Below are positions 7,545-14,684 of a DNA stretch of 21,028 nt, piece by piece (within the stretch, counting starts at the first letter, position 1; each line of letters starts with the position of its first letter). Made by a program: the position numbers and the translations under genes. The stretch is from CAYGZC01 sp964354225. GTDB taxonomy: Bacteria; Bacteroidota; Ignavibacteria; UBA10030; SZUA-254. The stretch is taken from positions 1 through 21,028 of the forward strand of contig CAYGZC010000335.1 in NCBI GenBank assembly GCA_964354225.1, in the 5' to 3' direction. The notes beneath the pieces are model-generated. The model saw only the letters and a program-made list of their open reading frames with translations, was not told the DNA's origin and did no database searches.

Positions 7545-8390
7545 ATGATAAGTACCATAACATCGCCATACAAGTTTGGTTCCGTGCAGTACGATCTGAT
7601 TGCTCGAACCTATGTGATGGGTATTCTTAACGTAACACCTGATTCGTTTTCAGATGGCGGGATGTTCCTCGATACTGAAAAAGCAGTCAAACGTGGACTT
7701 GAGATGGCGGAGGAAGGTGCAGATTTTATTGATGTCGGCGGTGAATCGACTCGCCCCGGTGCTGAAGTTGTCACATTCGATGAAGAGTTAAAGCGAGTCA
7801 TTCCCGTGATCTCACGGTTGGCAAAAGCGATTCAGATTCCAATTTCTATCGACACATATAAATCTGAAGTCGCGAACCTGGCACTCGATGCCGGCGCCAG
7901 CATCGTCAATGATATTTCGGGTCTGCATTATGATCAGCGCATTGCTGACGTAGTTGCGAAGCACAAAGCATCAATAGTTGTTATGCATATTAAAGGGACC
8001 CCTAAAACAATGCAAATGAATCCTGAATATCAAAATGTCATTGAAGATATCTGCACATATCTTCAAGAAGGGATTCAGTTGGCAGAGGATAAAGGAATCG
8101 AACGAATTATTGTTGATCCCGGTATAGGTTTTGGAAAGAGAATAGAACATAATCTTGAGATAATCAAACACCTGCAAGAGTTTAAAAGGTTTGGTTACCC
8201 GGTATTGGTAGGTCTTTCCCGTAAATCTTTCATCGGGAAAATTATGGATCTTCCAACTGACCAGAGATTAGAAGGAACCGCCGCTGCTGTTGCGGTTGCA
8301 GTGATGAATGGCGCTAATATTGTCCGCGTCCACGATGTTAAAAAAATGAAACGAGTTGCGCAAGTAGTTGATGCAATTATCAATAAATAA
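7545..8390 (+). CDS. folP: Dihydropteroate synthase
   Basis: Condenses 6-hydroxymethyl-dihydropterin pyrophosphate with p-aminobenzoate in folate synthesis, in the cytoplasm. 281 aa, a normal length. Signatures: MGILNVTPDSFSDGG (res 25-39), DVGGESTRPGA (63-73), SIDTYKSEVA, DISGL, VVMHIKGTP, IVDPGIGFGK and VGLSRKSFIGK near the C-terminus. An AGGTGAG lies about 12 nt before ATG 7545, somewhat far for a ribosome site. It is followed at 60 bp by cdaA on the same strand, an order also known from other FCB-group genomes. Confidence 0.97.
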   Translation: MISTITSPYKFGSVQYDLIARTYVMGILNVTPDSFSDGGMFLDTEKAVKRGLEMAEEGADFIDVGGESTRPGAEVVTFDEELKRVIPVISRLAKAIQIPISIDTYKSEVANLALDAGASIVNDISGLHYDQRIADVVAKHKASIVVMHIKGTPKTMQMNPEYQNVIEDICTYLQEGIQLAEDKGIERIIVDPGIGFGKRIEHNLEIIKHLQEFKRFGYPVLVGLSRKSFIGKIMDLPTDQRLEGTAAAVAVAVMNGANIVRVHDVKKMKRVAQVVDAIINK

Positions 8391-8412
8391 TTTTTTATAT
8401 TTTACATATTTT

Positions 8413-8434
8413 TACCGAAGGTATCCCTTCGGGA
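8413..8434. repeat. Twin 11-bp palindrome element (copy 1)
   Basis: Two abutting 11-mers, TACCGAAGGTA and TCCCTTCGGGA, each a palindrome around a 3-nt centre. Together they can also form one 7-bp hairpin (CCGAAGG/CCTTCGG, loop TATC). It sits between folP and cdaA, ending 16 nt before the cdaA start. The same 22-nt design recurs at 10959-10980. There is no T-run after it, so it is not a standard terminator. Confidence 0.6.
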
Positions 8435-8450
8435 AATTTTGCATTGATAT

Positions 8451-9266
8451 ATGGAGCTGTTTAAAATCGATTTTCTAATTATTACAATCATAGATGTGCT
8501 CGACATCTTACTGGTGTCGATTATCTTCTACCGATTGTACATGATTATCCGTGGAACTGTAGCGGCTCAAATTTTTATCGGGCTTCTGATCATTCTCGCA
8601 TTTTCCTTCATCGCCCAAGCGAGTAATTTAAAAGCGATGAACTGGATTCTAAGGACGCTCACTGATATCTGGGTTATTGCCTTCATTATACTTTTCCAAC
8701 CAGAGCTTCGTAGATTACTAGTCCTTTTAGGGCGCAACCGAATCATTCGCTCATTCATCAAGCTTGATGTGGAAGAATCAATAGAGGAAATAGTCGGTGC
8801 TGCATCCGAGCTTGCACGCAAGCATCATGGTATGCTAGTAGTTATAGTTCGATCCACCACGCTGCGAACCTTTGTCGATACTGGAACCTCATTGCAGGCG
8901 AGAATTAGTAAAGCATTGCTTGTTTCTATCTTCAATCCCCGAGCACCTCTACACGACGGCGCAGTGATTGTACACGACCGTATTATCGAGGCAGCGAGAG
9001 TTACATTACCGCTCTCACAAACAGCGAGTATCGGTGACACGGTTCTAGGGATGCGTCATCGGGCAGCATTAGGAATTTCCGAGCAAGCCGATGTCATTGC
9101 TGTTATGGTCTCTGAAGAAACAGGAAAAATTTCAGTCGCCGATAACGGTATCCTGGTACGTGGTCTTACAACACAGGAACTGCGTCACGAGCTTTATACC
9201 CGGTTATCGTTGCTGCCAGATAAATCGGCAAAATCTGCATGGAAATTTTTAAAAGTGCAAGGGTAG
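8451..9266 (+). CDS. cdaA: Diadenylate cyclase CdaA (membrane-bound DAC)
   Basis: Makes cyclic di-AMP from two ATP. 271 aa: an N-terminal membrane part with about three helices (res 8-28, 38-57, 66-84), then a short coiled segment, then the DisA_N cyclase domain. Catalytic motifs are PLHDGAVIV (DGA at 169-171) and GMRHRAALGISE (RHR at 202-204); the usual GTRHRAA is GMRHRAA here. The architecture matches CdaA/YbbP rather than DNA-scanning DisA. No cdaR or glmM neighbour is present, unlike in Firmicutes; the partners are folP and pcm. Confidence 0.96.
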   Translation: MELFKIDFLIITIIDVLDILLVSIIFYRLYMIIRGTVAAQIFIGLLIILAFSFIAQASNLKAMNWILRTLTDIWVIAFIILFQPELRRLLVLLGRNRIIRSFIKLDVEESIEEIVGAASELARKHHGMLVVIVRSTTLRTFVDTGTSLQARISKALLVSIFNPRAPLHDGAVIVHDRIIEAARVTLPLSQTASIGDTVLGMRHRAALGISEQADVIAVMVSEETGKISVADNGILVRGLTTQELRHELYTRLSLLPDKSAKSAWKFLKVQG

Positions 9267-9290
9267 TCTCAATCCATTTAAAATTTTTAA

Positions 9291-9953
9291 ATGAAACCAT
9301 CTACAAAACATAAATACGCTCCTCGATTCGATTTTGAACGTGATGAGATGATAGATCTGATTCGTCAGCGTGGAATAACCGATGAAAGATTGCTGCAAGC
9401 AATGAAAACTGTTGATCGTCGGGAATTTGTTCAAATTGCATTCCTCAATCGCTCGTATGATGATTGCGCTCTGCCGATTGGTCATTCACAAACGATCTCA
9501 CAGCCGTACACAGTTGCTTTTATGACGGAAGCATTAGAAGTTGAGCTGGGTGATAAGGTACTCGAGATTGGAACTGGTTCAGGTTACCAGGCAGCACTCC
9601 TTGCCGAGATGGGTGCACGGGTTTTTACCATCGAGCGAAATATAGAACTGCTAACTTCTGCCCGCAAGCGGTTTGAGAAACTTCACTATGAAATCGTTTC
9701 GAAATGCGGTGATGGAACAATCGGCTGGAAGGATTTCGCGCCTTATGATGGAATCATTGTAACTGCCGGTGCACCTGAAGCTCCAAAACCACTTCTCAAT
9801 CAATTAAATGATGGTGGTGTACTTGTAATACCAATTGGTGACTTGGATATACAGAATTTGCATATCGTTCGGCGCGTGAAAGATAAATTTGAAACCAGAG
9901 AAGCGGTTGGATTCAAGTTTGTTCCTTTAATTGGTAAGAAAGGGTGGAAGTGA
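9291..9953 (+). CDS. pcm: Protein-L-isoaspartate O-methyltransferase
   Basis: SAM-dependent enzyme that methylates isoaspartyl residues in damaged proteins so that they can revert to aspartate. 220 aa, a typical length. Visible: VDRREFV, the substrate-loop motif GHSQTISQPY (64-73), SAM motif I LEIGTGSGYQ (91-100), FTIERN and VTAGAPEAPKPLLNQL. It begins 24 nt after cdaA and ends 22 nt before miaA, so it is probably part of the same transcript. No clear Shine-Dalgarno. Confidence 0.97.
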   Translation: MKPSTKHKYAPRFDFERDEMIDLIRQRGITDERLLQAMKTVDRREFVQIAFLNRSYDDCALPIGHSQTISQPYTVAFMTEALEVELGDKVLEIGTGSGYQAALLAEMGARVFTIERNIELLTSARKRFEKLHYEIVSKCGDGTIGWKDFAPYDGIIVTAGAPEAPKPLLNQLNDGGVLVIPIGDLDIQNLHIVRRVKDKFETREAVGFKFVPLIGKKGWK

Positions 9954-9975
9954 AAATAGATTTGCGATTTGAGAT

Positions 9976-11040
9976 ATGAGTCAAATTCTTAACGGCGCAC
10001 ATCTAAAATCTCACATCCAACATCTACCACGACATGTACTAGTTCTTATCGGTCCTACTGCTTCTGGTAAAACTCCGACCTCACTTTTGATTGCCGAACG
10101 AATAGATGCTGAGATTATCTCTGCTGATTCACGGCAAGTTTATAAATTGATGGATATTGGTACGGCTAAACCCTCCACCGATGATCGTGAGAGGGTAAAG
10201 CATTATTTTATTGATGAGCTTTTCCCTGATCAAGATTTTAATGCAGGAGAATATGGAAAAAAGGGGCAAGTGATTATTGATGATATTTTTCAGAGAGGGA
10301 AAATTCCCTTGATTGTTGGCGGTTCAGGACTTTATGTCCAAGCACTGATCGATGGATTTTTCGAAGGACCCTCAGCCGATCAAACCATCAGACAACAACT
10401 GACTCAAAGGGTGAGGGGGGAAGGTGCAGAAAAGCTGCTCGAAGAATTGCGGGTGATAGATCCAATTGCAGCTGCAACTATGCTGCCGAGTAATACAAGA
10501 AGGATTATTCGTGCATTAGAAGTTTATGAACTCACCGGTACGCCTATATCGGAATCACAAAAATCCCGAGTGATCATAAATTTTTCACCTGTCTTTGTTG
10601 GACTTCGATTGGATCGCACTAAACTATATGAGCGAATTAACCGCCGTGTCGATCTTATGTTGGAGTGCGGACTAGTTGAAGAAGTGAAAATGCTTCGAGC
10701 GTGCGGCTATGATTCACAATTGAATTCACTTCAAACAGTTGGATATAAAGAGGTATTCGACTTTCTTCAAGGGAAAACTGATAACGCAAGGATGGTTGAG
10801 CTGATTAAACAAAATTCCAGGAGATATGCAAAGCGGCAGCTAACTTGGTTTCGACGAGATAAGCGGATCTCTTGGTTTGACGTCGCTAGTGAAAATGATC
10901 TTGGGAGGGTTGCTGAGGAAATTAGTGATTTCTTTCTTCAGTCGGGGCGGGCGGATTTTCCCAAAGGGACTCCTTTGGAGGAACCGCCGACCTTGGCGCC
11001 TAAGGCGCCACGCTCTAGCCGATTTTTCTTAGGTCAATAA
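9976..11040 (+). CDS. miaA: tRNA dimethylallyltransferase MiaA with a tRNA-derived C-terminal tail
   Basis: Transfers the dimethylallyl group to A37 of tRNAs that read UNN codons. P-loop GPTASGKT (26-33), DSRQVYK (51-57), IGTAKP (61-66), VGGSGLYVQALI (114-125), LQTVGYKEV (252-260) and RRYAKRQLTWFRR (282-294) are intact. MiaA is usually about 300-320 aa. This one is 354 because residues 323-354 (from base 10942) are read from an antisense tRNA-Pro fragment, two palindromes and the 3' end of the opposing GIY-YIG ORF. The ancestral stop was probably near 10941. ATG 9976 is the only ATG before the P-loop. The last 26 bases overlap the end of the convergent GIY-YIG gene. Confidence 0.95.
   Translation: MSQILNGAHLKSHIQHLPRHVLVLIGPTASGKTPTSLLIAERIDAEIISADSRQVYKLMDIGTAKPSTDDRERVKHYFIDELFPDQDFNAGEYGKKGQVIIDDIFQRGKIPLIVGGSGLYVQALIDGFFEGPSADQTIRQQLTQRVRGEGAEKLLEELRVIDPIAAATMLPSNTRRIIRALEVYELTGTPISESQKSRVIINFSPVFVGLRLDRTKLYERINRRVDLMLECGLVEEVKMLRACGYDSQLNSLQTVGYKEVFDFLQGKTDNARMVELIKQNSRRYAKRQLTWFRRDKRISWFDVASENDLGRVAEEISDFFLQSGRADFPKGTPLEEPPTLAPKAPRSSRFFLGQ
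10941..11021 (-). pseudogene. Displaced 3' fragment of tRNA-Pro, invaded by palindromes
   Basis: Read on the minus strand, three blocks are identical to the intact tRNA-Pro at 11284-11358: 11 nt of the D-arm (11021-11011), 13 nt of the variable loop and T-arm (10993-10981), and 18 nt from the T-loop through the acceptor 3' strand and just past it (10958-10941). Between the first two, the 17-nt anticodon arm is replaced by an unrelated 17-nt hairpin, TGGCGCC-TTA-GGCGCCA. Inside the T-loop a 22-nt twin palindrome is inserted. The 5' acceptor strand is missing, so it cannot be a working tRNA. It forms the 3' end of miaA in antisense. Confidence 0.85.
10959..10980. repeat. Twin 11-bp palindrome element (copy 2), inside the tRNA relic
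   Basis: TCCCAAAGGGA followed directly by CTCCTTTGGAG: two 11-bp palindromes with 3-nt centres, which can also pair as CCAAAGG/CCTTTGG. Its borders are exact, because removing these 22 bases restores the T-loop sequence of tRNA-Pro. It has the same size and plan as 8413-8434. Inside miaA it encodes part of the PKGTPLEE stretch of the tail. Confidence 0.7.
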
Positions 11041-11263
11041 AGAAACGTTCTATGCCACGTTTTTTAATTTTTAATTCTAATTGCATGGCTGAGGAGCGAG
11101 TGGGAAATGTTTCTTGAAAAATAATGTGCCAGGGTTTACCGTGGCGTGTTGAAGAAGATCTGCCGCTGTTATGTTCATCGATTCGTCTCAATAAATTCTC
11201 TGTATGTCCGACATAATAGCGTTGTGTTACATGACTTTGGATAATATAAACAGTGAAAGGCAC
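11015..11263 (-). CDS. Small GIY-YIG nuclease-family protein next to tRNA-Pro
   Basis: 82 aa if started at GTG 11263-11261. A longer frame opens inside the tRNA but is unlikely to be translated. The GIY-YIG core is clear: FTVYIIQS, then YYVGHTENLLRRIDEHNSG, then KPWHIIFQETFPTRSSAMQLELKIKK, the layout of the single-domain UPF0213/COG2827 group. It starts 20 nt after the tRNA 3' end, so it should be co-transcribed with the tRNA and released by tRNA 3' processing. No Shine-Dalgarno is seen. Its last codons and TAG stop lie in the tRNA-derived fragment (GGC-TAG of the D-loop), and its end overlaps miaA on the other strand. The role is unknown: orphan nuclease, or the nuclease of a tRNA-targeting mini-element. 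Confidence 0.8.
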   Translation of the reverse strand: MPFTVYIIQSHVTQRYYVGHTENLLRRIDEHNSGRSSSTRHGKPWHIIFQETFPTRSSAMQLELKIKKRGIERFFIDLRKIG

Positions 11264-11283
11264 CGCGAGTTTAAATGTGTAAG

Positions 11284-11358
11284 TCGGGGCGGGCGGATTT
11301 GAACCGCCGACCTCTTGGTCCCGAACCAAGCGCTCTAGCCGGGCTGAGCCACGCCCCG
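11284..11358 (-). tRNA. tRNA-Pro (anticodon CGG)
   Basis: Full cloverleaf on the minus strand: acceptor CGGGGCG/CGCCCCG with C1-G72, D-arm GCTC...GAGC, anticodon arm CTTGG-TTCGGGA-CCAAG (anticodon CGG, reads CCG), variable AGGTC, T-arm GGCGG-TTCAAAT-CCGCC, discriminator A. The C1-G72 pair and overall sequence are typical of bacterial tRNA-Pro. The CCA end is not encoded (CTT follows). The GIY-YIG gene follows it directly. Confidence 0.97.
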
Positions 11359-11411
11359 TATACCACGGATCAAATTACAAAGAAAAGAGAAAATAAACAA
11401 ACATAATTCAA

Positions 11412-11816
11412 ATGAATATTCTCATAGTCGAAGACAACTTAGCTCATCAGAAAATAACTGAATACGTTCTGAAGAAGAACAAAGTCCCTGCAAATTTTTA
11501 TATCGTCCGGGATGGACAAGAAGTTTTAGATTATCTATACCATGAAAATAAATATACAGATATTGAGAAATATCCGTTGCCAAACCTTATATTACTTGAT
11601 CTGAACTTACCGAAGCGGGATGGACGCGAAGTCCTGAAACTCCTCAAAGAAGATCCGAACCTCGAAGCGATTCCTATAGTCATCGTAAGTACATCCGACA
11701 GAGAGGAAGATATAAATTATGCATTCCAATTAGGTGTTGTCGGTTACATCAGCAAGTCGATTGGGTTTGATAAATTTAGCGCGGAGCTTGGATCGGTTAT
11801 TAAATATGCACACTGA
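11412..11816 (+). CDS. Single-domain response regulator (Rcp1-like)
   Basis: 134 aa, a receiver domain only. Acidic pair Glu7/Asp8, phospho-acceptor Asp63 in LILLDLNLPKRDG, Thr94 in VSTSD and Lys115 in YISKS. The long loop before the Asp63 strand (YLYHENKYTDIEKYPLPNLIL) is typical of the Rcp1 subgroup, which pairs with phytochrome-like or hybrid histidine kinases. There is no output domain and no kinase in the window, so the partner must be elsewhere. It begins 53 bp from the divergent tRNA-Pro gene. Confidence 0.93.
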   Translation: MNILIVEDNLAHQKITEYVLKKNKVPANFYIVRDGQEVLDYLYHENKYTDIEKYPLPNLILLDLNLPKRDGREVLKLLKEDPNLEAIPIVIVSTSDREEDINYAFQLGVVGYISKSIGFDKFSAELGSVIKYAH

Positions 11817-11833
11817 TTGTCTAAAACATCATG

Positions 11834-11878
11834 TACGACTCACCTCCCTGTGTTGACTATACATGAAGGTGAGTCGCA
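11834..11878. repeat. 45-bp palindromic element (copy A)
   Basis: 12-nt arms TACGACTCACCT and AGGTGAGTCGCA (one mismatch, and the pairing extends one further base outward) around a 21-nt centre. It lies between the response regulator and der. Copy B at 15395-15439 has the same arms and exactly the same total and centre lengths, but an unrelated centre. There is no T-run next to it. Confidence 0.75.
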
Positions 11879-11935
11879 CTTATTAACTTTTGAATCTCTC
11901 TCAAGAAATTCGTATTATGAAGTTGAAAAATTTTT

Positions 11936-13246
11936 ATGACGAATATTCTTGCGATAATCGGTCGACCAAACGTTGGTAAATCAACTCTCTTTAATCGCAT
12001 CATTGGTGCCAGAGATGCGATTGTACACGATGAACCCGGTGTAACGAGAGACCGACATTATGCATCTACCGAATGGGCGGCTAAATCGTTTACTCTTATA
12101 GATACAGGTGGATATGTCCCACATTCTACAGATCTTTTCGAGCGCGCCATACGCGAGCAAGCCGAGATAGCAATTAATGAAGCTAATGCTGTTATCTTTA
12201 TGGTGGATGCTACATCTGGAATAAATTCACTCGATGAAGAGGTCGCTGCTATTCTTAGAAAATCTGAAAAGAAAATTCATTTAGTCGTCAACAAAGTGGA
12301 TAGCGACAAACGTGAAATTGATGCCGCACAATTTTATAAACTCGGTTTAGGTGAACCGATTACTATATCTGCGCTGCTGGGTCGGAAGATCGGCGATTTC
12401 CTTGATACTGTTACCGATAATTTTTTATCAACAACCGGAGACGAAGGAAAGGATAAACGTCTCAAGCTTGCAGTTGTCGGAAAACCAAATGTCGGCAAAT
12501 CTTCCTTAGTCAATGCACTGCTCGGTAAGCCGAGGCATATCGTTACAAGCATTCCCGGTACAACTCGAGATGCTATTGACTCCATCCTCAATTATCAAAA
12601 AGAAGAAATCGTTTTAATCGATACTGCCGGTTTGCGACGAAAGAGTCGCGTAAAAGAAAGCATAGAATTTTACAGCACACTCCGTGCAATTAAAAGTATT
12701 GAGCGATGTGATGTTGCCATTATGATGGTTGACGTTGAAACGGGAATAGACAAGCAAGATTTGCGCATCTTAGAAGACATCATCGAGCGAAAACGCGGTG
12801 TTCTTCTTGCCGTAAATAAGTGGGACACTGTTGAGAAGGATGATCTCACCGCTCGAAATTATGAGAAGGCAATTAAGAAATTCTTGAGGGTGTACGATTA
12901 CGTGCCGGTCATATTCATTTCCGCACTCCAAAAACAGCGTGTTTATAAATCAGTTGAGCTTGCCAAGACGGTCTTTATAGAACAAAACAAACGAATCTCC
13001 ACCAACAAATTGAATAATCTGCTTTTAAAAGATATTAAAGAAAAACCTCCTTCTGCCTCTACTGGAAAAGAAATTAAAATAAATTATATTACACAGGTTA
13101 AAACAAATCCCCCGGCATTTGGTTTTTTCGTCAATGAACCAAAGCTCATCGAAGAAAAGTACAAACGTTTTTTGGAAGGACGCCTTCGTGAGCTTTTTGG
13201 ATTTGTTGGAGTACCTCTGTCGTTATACTTTAAGAAGAAAAATTAA
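11936..13246 (+). CDS. der: Ribosome biogenesis GTPase Der (EngA)
   Basis: Essential double-GTPase that acts in 50S subunit maturation. 436 aa, a normal length. First G domain: GRPNVGKST (9-17), GVTRD (35-39), DTGG (56-59), NKVD (119-122). Second G domain: GKPNVGKSS (182-190), GTTRD (208-212), DTAGLRRK (229-236), NKWD (294-297). The C-terminal KH-like domain runs from about 355 and includes NYITQVKTNPPAFGFFVN. A 45-bp palindromic repeat lies in the 119-bp gap upstream. Confidence 0.98.
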   Translation: MTNILAIIGRPNVGKSTLFNRIIGARDAIVHDEPGVTRDRHYASTEWAAKSFTLIDTGGYVPHSTDLFERAIREQAEIAINEANAVIFMVDATSGINSLDEEVAAILRKSEKKIHLVVNKVDSDKREIDAAQFYKLGLGEPITISALLGRKIGDFLDTVTDNFLSTTGDEGKDKRLKLAVVGKPNVGKSSLVNALLGKPRHIVTSIPGTTRDAIDSILNYQKEEIVLIDTAGLRRKSRVKESIEFYSTLRAIKSIERCDVAIMMVDVETGIDKQDLRILEDIIERKRGVLLAVNKWDTVEKDDLTARNYEKAIKKFLRVYDYVPVIFISALQKQRVYKSVELAKTVFIEQNKRISTNKLNNLLLKDIKEKPPSASTGKEIKINYITQVKTNPPAFGFFVNEPKLIEEKYKRFLEGRLRELFGFVGVPLSLYFKKKN

Positions 13247-13285
13247 CCATACATAAAGACATATCCTATTAAACATCAACCATTG

Positions 13286-14650
13286 ATGAAGCCAAGACGA
13301 ATCATAATTGTGGGTGGTACTGCCGCAGGACCGAGTGCAGCAGCAAAAGCAAAACGTACAAATCAGAATGCCGAGGTTATTCTGTTCGAAGCCACTGAAA
13401 CAGTTTCATATGGGATTTGTGAATCACCGTATACAATAAGCGGAGTGATTGATGATGAAAATAAATTAGTAATTTATTCTCCCGATAAATTGCAGGAAGA
13501 AAAAGGGATTACAGTTAAGACTCTCCATCGGGTTGAAAGAATTATCCCGACCAAACATGAAATAGTTGTACGCGATTTGCGAAATCATACTATGGTCGAA
13601 TATGTATATGATAAGCTCATACTTGCTGCAGGTTCTTTACCACGACGATTGAATGTTGATGGTGAAGATGGAAGGAATGTTTTTTTTCTTAAATCAAGAG
13701 AAAATACAGTTAACATTCTGAACTATCTGAAATCAGAAACACCGAAACAAGCCGTTATCATCGGCGGGGGTTATATTGGGATGGAATTAGCAGAAGCCCT
13801 CCGTTCGCGTGGTTTGGATGCAACAATGGTTCATCAATTCAGTTTGCCGATGGAGGGACTTGAGCAAGAAACACGTGAGAGAATTCTGGAGGAGCTGCAA
13901 AATAATGGCGTTCATTTTATAACGAATGCCAAAGTTGAAGCACTCCAACAGGATAAAACCGGGAAAGTTAAACACGTAATCACGAATCGTGGAAGCTTCG
14001 AGACCGATATCGTTCTGCTTTCCCTCGGTGTATCACCAAATATTGAGTTAGCAAAAACTGCAAAGATTTGTATCGGTCCGAATGGTGCCATTCTAACAGA
14101 CGAACGACAGCAAACGAACATCGAAGATATTTACGCTGCCGGCGATTGTTGTGAGGTGAAAAATATTGTAACTGGAAAATCAATGTACATTCCACTCGCA
14201 ACTATTGCAAGCAGAGCCGGCTGGGTTGCCGGTGAGAATGCTGCCGGTGGACGGGCAATATTCAAAGGTGCGATACGTGCACTCGCAGTCAAATATTTTG
14301 GATTAGAAGTAGCACAAGTGGGAATAAGCTCGGAAGAAGCGAAGCAAAATGGATTTCGTTTTGAAACCGAATTCGTAACTGCATTTTCCAAAATTTCAAT
14401 GATGCCTGATAGTGGAAAGATTTTCGTTAAGCTGATCGTTGATCAGCGAAGTAAACGGCTTCTTGGCGCGAATGTCTTTGGCGGGGAAGGGGTTGTACAC
14501 CGTGCCAACGTCCTCGGTGTCGCTATTCAGCACAAACTCACGGTTGATGATATTTCCCGTTTCGATCTGATTTACGCACCATCGTTTTCACCATTGTGGG
14601 ATCCGATTTTGGTTGCAGCCAACCAAGCTAAGAAAAAGTTTAAACCATGA
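13286..14650 (+). CDS. FAD/NAD(P)-disulfide oxidoreductase, CoA-disulfide reductase/NADH oxidase type
   Basis: 454 aa from ATG 13286 (a TTG just before it is also in frame, but the ATG is the natural start). FAD-binding IIIVGGTAAGPSAAAKAKR (7-25); one redox Cys45 in SYGICESPY, matching the SxxxCxxPY motif of CoA-disulfide reductases and NADH oxidases; NAD(P)-binding AVIIGGGYIGMELAEAL; second FAD motif DIYAAGDCC; and a C-terminal dimerisation domain. The usual CGLPY is CESPY here. Substrate choice (CoA disulfide, O2, polysulfide) cannot be fixed from sequence. It follows der by 39 nt and precedes upp by 34 nt. Confidence 0.9.
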   Translation: MKPRRIIIVGGTAAGPSAAAKAKRTNQNAEVILFEATETVSYGICESPYTISGVIDDENKLVIYSPDKLQEEKGITVKTLHRVERIIPTKHEIVVRDLRNHTMVEYVYDKLILAAGSLPRRLNVDGEDGRNVFFLKSRENTVNILNYLKSETPKQAVIIGGGYIGMELAEALRSRGLDATMVHQFSLPMEGLEQETRERILEELQNNGVHFITNAKVEALQQDKTGKVKHVITNRGSFETDIVLLSLGVSPNIELAKTAKICIGPNGAILTDERQQTNIEDIYAAGDCCEVKNIVTGKSMYIPLATIASRAGWVAGENAAGGRAIFKGAIRALAVKYFGLEVAQVGISSEEAKQNGFRFETEFVTAFSKISMMPDSGKIFVKLIVDQRSKRLLGANVFGGEGVVHRANVLGVAIQHKLTVDDISRFDLIYAPSFSPLWDPILVAANQAKKKFKP

Positions 14651-14684
14651 TTTACAAGATTGATGCTGTTGACTCAAAACTCCT

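Noticed and set aside
10941..11021. Second tRNA with a UUA (ochre-reading) anticodon
   Set aside because: With a 5-bp stem the loop would read CC-TTA-GG, giving anticodon TTA, but U33 is missing, the 5' acceptor strand is absent and the T-loop carries a 22-nt insert. It cannot be a normal tRNA.
11264..11329. Upstream extension of the GIY-YIG ORF (MVRDQEVGGSNPPAPT...)
   Set aside because: These residues are read through the body of the tRNA-Pro gene, a well-known kind of false start. The conserved domain begins right after GTG 11263.
13286..14650. Flavoenzyme as the bacillithiol-disulfide reductase partner of bshA
   Set aside because: The known enzyme (YpdA/Bdr) lacks the SxxxCxxPY cysteine motif seen here. 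The motif points to the CoA-disulfide reductase/NADH oxidase family, and bshA is over 7 kb away.
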